Assembly (NCBI GenBank): GCA_015489295.1
Contig: WGAB01000174.1
Coordinates: forward strand, 1 to 11,357
Length of the DNA stretch: 11,357 nucleotides
Reading direction: 5' to 3'
Source: Caldifarciminota bacterium
Lineage (GTDB): Bacteria; WOR-3; Hydrothermia; WGAB01
This document shows, in pieces, positions 6,639 to 11,357 of the stretch (positions are counted from its first letter, which is position 1; each line of letters opens with the position of its first letter). The notes below the pieces were generated by a model. The model made no database searches, was not told where the DNA came from, and saw only the letters and a program-made list of their open reading frames with translations. Both the position numbers and the translations under genes were made by a program.

Positions 6639-7357
6639 GGCAGGTAACGCCAGAGCCCAAGGTCCACCTCGGTTTCGGTGATCCGCAGCTGGATCTGGGT
6701 GCGGTTGTACTGCCGGGCCGCCACATAGGAGCCGTACACGTTGCCCACATAAAAGAAGGCGAAAAACCCTCCATACACCGGCGTGGCCACGGGGCGATGC
6801 TGACGGTAACTCCGGTACGTTTGCCACCCGGTATAGGCGTTCAGCAGGAAGGAAAACACCCCGTCCCAGAGGCGGCCGGCATACACCTTGCCCAGTCCGG
6901 GGATCAGGGCGGAGAGCGTGGCGGCCAGCCAGGGCGAGCGGTGGTCCGGCGGAGGGGGTGCTCCCAGGTATTCCCGGGCCCTGGCAAAGTTCTGCTCCCG
7001 CAAATAGGTCCAGCCGATTAGGGTGTCGCGGCCCTGCCAGTACCTCCGGGCCTGGTCATAGGCACCGAGGAGGAAGTACGCCCGGCCCCGTTCCCACCGG
7101 ACCGCGGGGGCGGTGGAATCCCAGGCCCGGTCCAGCATGCGGAGTGCCCGCTCGGGTTGCTCCAGTTTTTCAAAGAGCTGGGCCGTGCGGACCACGATGG
7201 AATCGTGGAGCAGGGTATCGGGGGTTTCGAGGAGGAACAGGGCCCGCTGATACTCCAGGATGGCCCGGTAGGGATCGTTCTGGCGATCCAGGTATCGGGC
7301 GAAATCCAGGGCCTCCTGGAAGGGCGAGGCGAACACCAGGGCCAGTAGCAGGATCAT
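6635..7357 (-). CDS. Signal-peptide protein with TPR-like repeats and C-terminal membrane domain (paralogue 1)
   Basis: This 240-residue protein starts at the ATG 7357-7355, overlapping the yidD stop as ATGA. A signal peptide-like start (MILLLALVFASP) is followed by TPR-like helices from about 14 to 132 (ALDFARYLDRQNDPYRAILE, AQLFEKLEQPERALRMLDRA, GRAYFLLGAYDQARRYW). A membrane domain then shows LSALIPGLGKVYAGRLWDG (148-166), FSFLLNAYTGW and YVGNVYGSYVAARQYN (203-218). I recall this glycine-rich pattern from uncharacterised proteins next to yidD in other bacteria. Its stop overlaps the paralogue that follows as ATGA. The position directly between yidD and a paralogue suggests a role in envelope assembly, but no function is known to me. 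Confidence 0.85.
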   Translation of the reverse strand: MILLLALVFASPFQEALDFARYLDRQNDPYRAILEYQRALFLLETPDTLLHDSIVVRTAQLFEKLEQPERALRMLDRAWDSTAPAVRWERGRAYFLLGAYDQARRYWQGRDTLIGWTYLREQNFARAREYLGAPPPPDHRSPWLAATLSALIPGLGKVYAGRLWDGVFSFLLNAYTGWQTYRSYRQHRPVATPVYGGFFAFFYVGNVYGSYVAARQYNRTQIQLRITETEVDLGLWRYLP

Positions 7358-7761
7358 GGGTACCGATCCACCGGATCCACGAGTTTCGGGCCCCGGCCGG
7401 GCACCTCCCGAACCCCGTAGTACAGGCCCAGGTAGTGCCAGGCCCAGAAATGGCACCGCTGGAGCCGGTCGGAGGCCAAAAGGAGCCCCTGGAGGGGCCC
7501 GAAGCGCTGCACGGCCTGCACGGCAAAGTGGGAACAGGAGGGGGTGAAGTTGCACACATCCCCCTGGATCCGGGACAGGGTGGCCTGGTACCCCCGGATC
7601 AGCCCCACCACCACGGCCCGGAGGGGTGAGAACCCCGGGCTTGGAACCGCGGTTCTCTGGGTTGAGGGGTTCTTCGGAGGCATCTCGGGAACGTCAAAGG
7701 GCCGGGCACCGGGCGGCCGGCAGAGCAGCACCAGCAACACCGCGGCGGCTACTCCTCCCAT
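7354..7761 (-). CDS. yidD: YidD-family membrane protein insertion efficiency factor with N-terminal extension
   Basis: The C-terminal part (about 45-125) is a clear YidD domain: LRAVVVGLIRGYQATLSRIQ, then CNFTPSCSHFAVQAV with Cys70 and Cys76, and LQRCHFWAWHYLG. YidD is a small membrane-associated protein thought to help YidC insert membrane proteins. Typical YidD is 70-90 residues. Here the protein is 135 residues from the ATG at 7761, with an extra hydrophobic segment (about 4-14) and a proline-rich linker (16-45). The hydrophobic segment ends in Cys14, but the preceding residues do not fit a lipobox. The ATG overlaps the previous gene by 13 bp. A GTG at 7740-7738 lies 11 nt after a strong GGGAGGAG and would avoid the overlap, shortening the protein by 7 residues. 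yidC, rpmH and rnpA, its common neighbours, are absent. Confidence 0.9.
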   Translation of the reverse strand: MGGVAAAVLLVLLCRPPGARPFDVPEMPPKNPSTQRTAVPSPGFSPLRAVVVGLIRGYQATLSRIQGDVCNFTPSCSHFAVQAVQRFGPLQGLLLASDRLQRCHFWAWHYLGLYYGVREVPGRGPKLVDPVDRYP

Positions 7762-8426
7762 CCCTTCACCGTAACGGCAACGCCCGGGGGAATCTGGAAG
7801 TGCCGAACCCAGGCGGGCACCCGAGGGGTCACCTGCAGGCTATCCAGGCGGATGGTTTCTTCGGAAAAGCCGTCGGGCAGAGCCTCGATGGACTTCACCC
7901 ATCGGGGAACGGTCCACCGGTTTGCCAGGGTTTCGTAATCCCGGGCCACCAGGTCCAACACCGGCCGGTCCTGGGCATCCCGAACCTCCAGCTTGCTGAG
8001 GTTTCCCCGGATCTTCCGGACCACGGCGTGGACCTTCTGCTCGGGGTGGGTCCAGAAGGTGATGACGGTGTCGCCGCGGACCTGCCGGTTCAGGAACACG
8101 AAGCCCACGTCCTTGAGGCGCTCGTCGTTGAACCCGACGGCCTGGGCTCCCAGGGGCAGGAACCGGGTGCTGGACTTGATCTTGAAGGCCACCGAATCCT
8201 CGGGATAGTAGAGCAGGAGGGTTTCGGCCCGGAAGGTCATGATCTGGTGGATCGGTCGGGTAATTTCCAGGACGAACCGTTCACCGGGCCGCACGTAGAG
8301 GGTCCCCCAGGCCTCCTCCCGGTTCAGGTTCTCCTGGTACACCCGGTGAAACGCTGCCCGTACCCACAGGCTGTCCTCCGGGGTGGCGGAAAGCAGGGTA
8401 AGCAGGGCGAAAAGGTGCAGGATCAA
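7749..8426 (-). CDS. LolA-like periplasmic protein (outer-membrane lipoprotein carrier type)
   Basis: This 225-residue protein starts at a TTG (8426-8424), chosen because it opens directly into a signal peptide (ILHLFALLTLLSA) and no other start fits before the upstream terminator. A GGGAG lies about 10 nt before the TTG. The mature protein is beta-rich, with WGTLYVRPGERFVLEITRP (40-58), a stretch ending LLLYYPEDSVAFKI (70-83), FWTHPEQKVHAVVRKI (124-139) and LSKLEVRDAQDRPV (143-156). This resembles the LolA half-barrel that carries lipoproteins through the periplasm. The segment after residue 165 is extra compared with a minimal LolA and ends in a proline-rich IPPGVAVTVKGWEE. It is the first gene of the nine-gene minus-strand cluster. 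A true lipoprotein-carrier function is inferred, not shown. Confidence 0.72.
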   Translation of the reverse strand: MILHLFALLTLLSATPEDSLWVRAAFHRVYQENLNREEAWGTLYVRPGERFVLEITRPIHQIMTFRAETLLLYYPEDSVAFKIKSSTRFLPLGAQAVGFNDERLKDVGFVFLNRQVRGDTVITFWTHPEQKVHAVVRKIRGNLSKLEVRDAQDRPVLDLVARDYETLANRWTVPRWVKSIEALPDGFSEETIRLDSLQVTPRVPAWVRHFQIPPGVAVTVKGWEE

Positions 8427-8446
8427 CGGCTTCGTTCTCCCAGGAC

Positions 8447-8485
8447 AAAAAACCTGCCCCTCCGGGAAGGGCGGAGGGGCAGGTT
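8447..8485 (-). terminator. Strong intrinsic (rho-independent) terminator
   Basis: A perfect 14-bp stem, AACCTGCCCCTCCG paired with CGGAGGGGCAGGTT (8451-8464 with 8472-8485), has a 7-nt loop. On the minus strand it runs directly into six T residues (complement of 8447-8452). It lies 16 nt after the stop of the small exported protein gene at 8502. On the plus strand no T-run follows, so it acts in one direction. Only 20 nt separate it from the TTG start of the next gene. Confidence 0.93.
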
Positions 8486-8501
8486 AGGCCAGAACATGGG
8501 G

Positions 8502-8888
8502 TTAGCCGCCCAGGCTGGCCACCAGGCAGCAACCATACCACGCGACGGTAAGCAGGGAGCTGATCACGCAACCGGTTACGGCGCCCTTCACCTGGATATC
8601 GCGTCCGGCTTCCTTATAGCAATCCGTGTAGGTCGCCACATACTCGGGGCTCTTGCCGATGAGTCGGCTTGCCGGCGGATCCGGCTCCAGAACATAGGCG
8701 GCGCCGATGCCCAAGAGCCCGAAGAAGAAGCCGGCAGCCATCCACAGCCCCTTGTTGACATCGTGCCGGGCGTCCATCTGGGCCTGGTTGCACACCTCCT
8801 GCATGCTCTGGGCCGCGGCTGCCACGGGATTGAGTAGCAATCCGGCGGCCAACACTCCGGTGACCATCGCCAACCCAAACTTCCTCAT
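8502..8888 (-). CDS. Small exported membrane protein of unknown function
   Basis: This 128-residue protein has a clear signal peptide (MRKFGLAMVTGVLAAGLLLN, cleavage likely after AAA near residue 26). A conserved-looking region follows with HDVNKGLWMAAGFFFGLLGI (42-61), one membrane helix (about 49-66), the segment PPASRLIGKSPEYVATYTDC (71-90), and a second hydrophobic segment (about 103-125) with VTGCVISS and WYGCCLVASLGG. Five cysteines (33, 90, 107, 120, 121) are present. The start ATG at 8888 has an excellent AAGGAGGA 5 nt upstream, while the open frame further upstream has no signal and lies beyond the promoter. With its own promoter and a strong terminator it looks like a well-expressed single gene. 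I recall similar GKSPEYV-containing small proteins from poorly studied phyla but know no function. Confidence 0.87.
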   Translation of the reverse strand: MRKFGLAMVTGVLAAGLLLNPVAAAAQSMQEVCNQAQMDARHDVNKGLWMAAGFFFGLLGIGAAYVLEPDPPASRLIGKSPEYVATYTDCYKEAGRDIQVKGAVTGCVISSLLTVAWYGCCLVASLGG

Positions 8889-8893
8889 CGCGG

Positions 8894-8901
8894 TCCTCCT
8901 T
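8894..8901 (-). promoter_or_regulatory. Strong ribosome binding site fixing the start of the small exported protein
   Basis: The minus strand reads AAGGAGGA, then CCGCG, then the ATG at 8888. This near-perfect Shine-Dalgarno at 5-nt spacing decides the start against the 84 extra upstream codons that are also open. Confidence 0.85.
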
Positions 8902-8925
8902 CTTGGTTTTGAACCGGTCCATCCA

Positions 8926-8954
8926 AATATACGCCACGGTGCAGAACTTCGCAA
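8926..8954 (-). promoter_or_regulatory. Sigma70-type promoter of the small exported protein gene
   Basis: On the minus strand the -35 box TTGCGA (8949-8954) and the -10 box TATATT (8926-8931) have a 17-nt spacer. Transcription would start near 8919, about 30 nt before the ATG, which leaves room for the strong Shine-Dalgarno. The -35 resembles that of the tRNA promoter in this window (TTGCGG), suggesting TTGCG is a common form in this organism. Read-through of the downstream terminator would also supply the nine-gene operon. Confidence 0.72.
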
Positions 8955-9032
8955 ATTCCCCGATCGTCGCCGAAGCCTGCCGTCCTGCTTGCAAAACCTC
9001 ACGAAACCCAAAGCATTCCGCTGAAGAAGTCG

Positions 9033-9062
9033 TTGAAAAGCATCGGCGGGGTGGCGTATCCT
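9033..9062 (+). promoter_or_regulatory. Candidate promoter of pilT
   Basis: TTGAAA (9033-9038) and TATCCT (9057-9062) are 18 nt apart in the 181-bp divergent region 8889-9069. The predicted start of transcription falls at about 9069-9070, on or next to the pilT ATG, which would give a leaderless mRNA. No Shine-Dalgarno is seen in front of the ATG, which agrees with this. The -10 box matches consensus at only four of six positions. Confidence 0.45.
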
Positions 9063-9069
9063 TTGGGCG

Positions 9070-10257
9070 ATGGATATCATCGAGCTCTTCAAGGAAGCCG
9101 CAAAACGGGGGGCCTCGGATATCCATCTGAAGGTGGGCAAACCCCCGTACCTGCGCCTGAGCGGCCAGCTTCAGCCCCTGGAGAACCACCCGCCCCTCAC
9201 CCAGAAACAACTCATCCTGGCCTTTGACACCATCGCCCGGGCCCGCCATAAGGATCGGCTCCGGCGGGAACGGGTGGCGGACTTCTCGGTGGCCATCGAA
9301 GGCTACGGCCGGTACCGGGTGAACGCTTATTACCAGATGGGCACCCTGGCCATGGCGGTCCGGCTCATTGCTCCCCGCATCCGCACCCTGCAGGAGCTCA
9401 ACCTCCCTCCCCAGCTCGGCCGCCTGGCCCTGCAGGATCGGGGGCTCATCCTCGTGACCGGGGTGGCCGGCACCGGCAAGTCCACCACCCTGGCGGCCAT
9501 GCTGGACCACATTAACCACCAGAAGGCCGTCAGCATCATCACCATCGAAGACCCCATCGAGTACGTGCTCACCGAAGACAAGGCCCTGATCTCCCAGCGG
9601 GAGGTGGGCGAGGACACTCTGTCCTTCCTGTCCGGCCTGAAGGAGGCCCTTCGGCAGGACCCCAACGTGATCATGGTGGGGGAAATGCGCGACCTGGAAA
9701 CCATCGCCACGGCCCTCATCGCCGCAGAAACCGGCCACCTGGTGTTTTCCACCCTCCATACCATGGATGCCAAGGAAACCATCAACCGGGTGATCAGCGT
9801 GTTCCCGGCAGCCCAGCAGGAGCAGGTGCGGGTGCAGCTGGCCTCGGTGCTTAAGGCCGTGATTTCCCAGCGACTGGTGCCCCGGGCCGACGGCCGGGGC
9901 CTGGTACCCGCCGTGGAGATCATGGTGGTGAATGCCCGGATCCGCGAACTGATCCGGGACCCCGACAAAACCCTGGAAATCCCGCTGGCCATCGCCGAAG
10001 GGGTGGTGCCCTACGGCATGCAAACCTTTGATCAGTCGCTGTATTACCTCTGGCGGCGGGGCCTGATCACCCAGGAAACCGCCCTGGAATACGCGAACCA
10101 GCCCGAGGTTCTGGCCATGCGCATGCAGGGCATCTCCCGGGGGATGGATGGCGGCATGTGGGGCTACTTCGATACCCTGGCCGAACAGGAACGGGAACGG
10201 GAAGGCGGCCGACCGACTCCCCCTACGCCACCGGAAGATTCTCCCGAAGGTACCTGA
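9070..10257 (+). CDS. pilT: PilT-family type IV pilus retraction ATPase
   Basis: This 395-residue cytoplasmic hexameric ATPase of the secretion superfamily would depolymerise type IV pili and drive twitching motility. The N-terminal PAS-like domain (1-105) contains the typical GASDIHLKVGKPPYLRL (14-30). The RecA-like core shows Walker A GVAGTGKST (131-139), Asp box TIEDPIEYV (158-166), Walker B NVIMVGEMRD with Glu205 (199-208), His box GHLVFSTLHT (222-231) and YGMQTFDQSL (315-324). The family's AIRNLIRE motif appears as a divergent ARIRELIRD (289-297). Residues about 370-395 form a charged, proline-rich tail beyond the usual end. PilT rather than PilB/GspE is supported by length and by the lack of the zinc-binding four-cysteine motif. 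No other pilus gene is nearby. Its 3' end overlaps the convergent M19 gene by 35 bp. Confidence 0.93.
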   Translation: MDIIELFKEAAKRGASDIHLKVGKPPYLRLSGQLQPLENHPPLTQKQLILAFDTIARARHKDRLRRERVADFSVAIEGYGRYRVNAYYQMGTLAMAVRLIAPRIRTLQELNLPPQLGRLALQDRGLILVTGVAGTGKSTTLAAMLDHINHQKAVSIITIEDPIEYVLTEDKALISQREVGEDTLSFLSGLKEALRQDPNVIMVGEMRDLETIATALIAAETGHLVFSTLHTMDAKETINRVISVFPAAQQEQVRVQLASVLKAVISQRLVPRADGRGLVPAVEIMVVNARIRELIRDPDKTLEIPLAIAEGVVPYGMQTFDQSLYYLWRRGLITQETALEYANQPEVLAMRMQGISRGMDGGMWGYFDTLAEQEREREGGRPTPPTPPEDSPEGT

Positions 10258-11194
10258 GGGCGTTGCCGTACAGGTACGCCTCCAGGGCCCTGGGGGCGAC
10301 CCCACGTTGCCGCAAAAGGCGCTCCAGGGCACGGAGCCCCTCCACACCCTCCAGGCCCTCGATGGTCTCGTGCCGGCCAAACCCAAAGAAATCGGAACCC
10401 GAGGCGATGCCGCCGGGGATTTCTCGAAGCAACAGTTCGACCCGATCGGCCACGTCTTCGAGGGTGGCCTGGGCATCCTCAAAGAACAGCTTGGCCAGCG
10501 CCAGCCCCACGATGCCACCCCGCTCCACCACCCGCCGGGCCAGGTCCAGGGAGATGTTCCGCGGGTTCGTGGGGGTTCCCGGAATGACGCCCGTGTGCGA
10601 TACAAAGGGCGGCCGCTGCAGGGGCAGGGCGAGCACCTCTTCGTAGGTGCGGGGGGAAGCGTGGGCCAGGTCGAGGAGGAACCCCAGGTCGTCGGCCTGC
10701 CGCAGCAGGGCCTCGCCCAGCCCCGAAAGCCCCCGATCCTTGTCATCCCAGGCCCCTGTGGCCACCAGGTTGGACACGTTCCAGGTGAGGCCCAGCACCC
10801 GGACCCCACCCCGGTAAAGGGCCCGGAGCACCCAGCGGTCCTCTACGCCATAAAGCCCCTCATAGCCGATGAGGATGCCCAGTTTGTCGGATTCCATCAG
10901 GCGGTCCAGATCGGTGCGGCTCTGGATCAACATCACCCGGTCGGCGTAGGCCTCCGCCAGTTCGTGGAATCGCTCCAGGGTGCGGAAAGCCTGCACCAGG
11001 GGGTTTTCCGTGAGGTATGTGCCCCAGTGGCGGTGCAAAGGGAAGATGGCCTGCACCACCAGTTTGTAGCCACTTTCCCGGAGCCGGTGCAGGTTGCCGT
11101 GATGGGTAAAGGGCTCCTCCCCGGACCAGGGATCGAAGTTGTGGATCCGGAGCAGCGAAATGAAATCCTGGTGCAGGTCGAAGATGGGGATCAC
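10223..11194 (-). CDS. M19-family (membrane/renal-type) dipeptidase
   Basis: This 323-residue zinc metallopeptidase is of the amidohydrolase-related M19 family, which cleaves dipeptides, including some with D-residues. Visible ligands and motifs are DLHQD (His8 and Asp10), YEG with the bridging Glu112, DLAHASPRTYEEV (His178), FVSHT (His200), NPRNISLD (210-217), GGIVGL (226-231), SGSDFFG with Asp268, and the terminal YGNALRYL (309-316). No signal peptide is present, so it should be cytoplasmic despite the family name. It begins with a GTG at 11194 that overlaps the upstream OmpA-family stop as GTGA, so translation is likely coupled. Its 3' end overlaps pilT in convergent orientation. Substrate is not predictable; a role in recycling cell-wall or peptide dipeptides is plausible. 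Confidence 0.9.
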   Translation of the reverse strand: MIPIFDLHQDFISLLRIHNFDPWSGEEPFTHHGNLHRLRESGYKLVVQAIFPLHRHWGTYLTENPLVQAFRTLERFHELAEAYADRVMLIQSRTDLDRLMESDKLGILIGYEGLYGVEDRWVLRALYRGGVRVLGLTWNVSNLVATGAWDDKDRGLSGLGEALLRQADDLGFLLDLAHASPRTYEEVLALPLQRPPFVSHTGVIPGTPTNPRNISLDLARRVVERGGIVGLALAKLFFEDAQATLEDVADRVELLLREIPGGIASGSDFFGFGRHETIEGLEGVEGLRALERLLRQRGVAPRALEAYLYGNALRYLRENLPVA

Positions 11195-11357
11195 GGCTGG
11201 ATCTTCTCGCCCAGCACCACGATTTCCACCCGGCGGTTTTTGGCCCGGTTTTCCGGGGTGTCGTTGGGGGCGATGGGCTTTTTGGGGCCGTACCCCCTGG
11301 CGATCAGGCGGTCTTCCTCGATGCCGTGCTCCACCAGGTACCGTTTGACGGCCTCGG
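11191..11357 (-). CDS. OmpA-family C-terminal domain protein (5' part beyond window)
   Basis: Only the last ~55 residues are inside the window; the gene continues past the right edge. They read EAVKRYLVEHGIEEDRLIAR, then GYGPKKPIAPNDTPENRAKN and RRVEIVVLGEKIQP, a textbook end of the OmpA/Pal/MotB peptidoglycan-binding domain. Such proteins tether the outer membrane or a membrane complex to peptidoglycan. Whether the N-terminus is a beta-barrel, a lipoprotein (Pal) or TPR-type cannot be seen. Its TGA (11193-11191) overlaps the GTG of the M19 dipeptidase gene by the 4-bp GTGA. Confidence 0.92.
   Translation of the reverse strand, partial: EAVKRYLVEHGIEEDRLIARGYGPKKPIAPNDTPENRAKNRRVEIVVLGEKIQP

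Noticed and set aside
6639..6827. 63-codon upstream extension of TPR/membrane paralogue 2, and a 66-codon extension (7358-7555) of paralogue 1.
   Set aside because: Both extensions run inside the preceding gene in another frame and lack hydrophobic or TPR character. The internal ATGs form ATGA couplings and open directly into signal peptides.
8889..9140. N-terminal extension of the small exported protein up to 9140.
   Set aside because: It would place the signal peptide in mid-protein, cross the promoter and overlap the start of pilT; the strong Shine-Dalgarno fixes the start at 8888.
8614..10809. A 731-codon open frame on the minus strand, antisense to pilT and crossing into the M19 and small-protein genes.
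   Set aside because: It lies opposite pilT, which has all its family motifs, and in the wrong frame of two minus-strand genes. Its translation is rich in His, Gly, Pro and Arg without any domain. Long antisense frames are expected at this GC content.

Overview
The window is a gene-dense, GC-rich (roughly 60-65% by eye) bacterial chromosomal segment. It has no insertion sequences, phage genes, CRISPR or rRNA. The gene content points to a diderm (Gram-negative-type) bacterium: LolA-like periplasmic proteins, an OmpA-family C-terminus, a PilT ATPase and a TlpA-type thioredoxin. TrmB carries a long C-terminal extension of the kind known from thermophiles such as Aquifex. Together with pairs of TPR/membrane proteins next to YidD, this suggests a thermophilic lineage of a poorly cultured phylum (WOR-3/Hydrothermae-like or similar). 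That assignment is inference only.

Layout: (1) Positions 1-2753, plus strand: the 3' end of accD, a complete MalK/UgpC-type ABC ATPase and a complete accC, tightly packed. The ATPase sits between two acetyl-CoA carboxylase subunits. (2) Positions 2762-2882, minus strand: a tRNA-Arg(UCU) with encoded CCA and its own promoter. (3) Positions 2894-8426, minus strand: nine packed genes, many overlapping. In transcription order they are a LolA-like protein, YidD, two tandem TPR/membrane paralogues, a TlpA-like thioredoxin, a second LolA-fold-like protein (DUF1571-like), a VTT/DedA-like membrane protein, TrmB and a Usp-like protein. Most act in the membrane or periplasm, so the operon looks like an envelope module with two housekeeping genes at its tail. 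(4) Positions 8447-8954, minus strand: a small exported membrane protein gene with a strong promoter, a strong Shine-Dalgarno and a very clear intrinsic terminator. The terminator lies only 20 nt before the start of the nine-gene operon. (5) Positions 9033-10257, plus strand: pilT, with a promoter placed so that its mRNA may be leaderless. (6) Positions 10223-11357, minus strand: an M19 dipeptidase, translationally coupled to an upstream OmpA-family gene that runs off the edge and overlapping the 3' end of pilT by 35 bp.

No stretch over 300 bp lacks a gene. The longest non-coding stretch is the 181 bp divergent region at 8889-9069. Nothing here is clearly a new defence or mobile system. The most interesting items are the terminator/operon junction near 8447, the envelope operon with its tandem paralogues, the possible ATC start of the VTT protein, the small orphan exported protein, and the ABC ATPase embedded between accD and accC.
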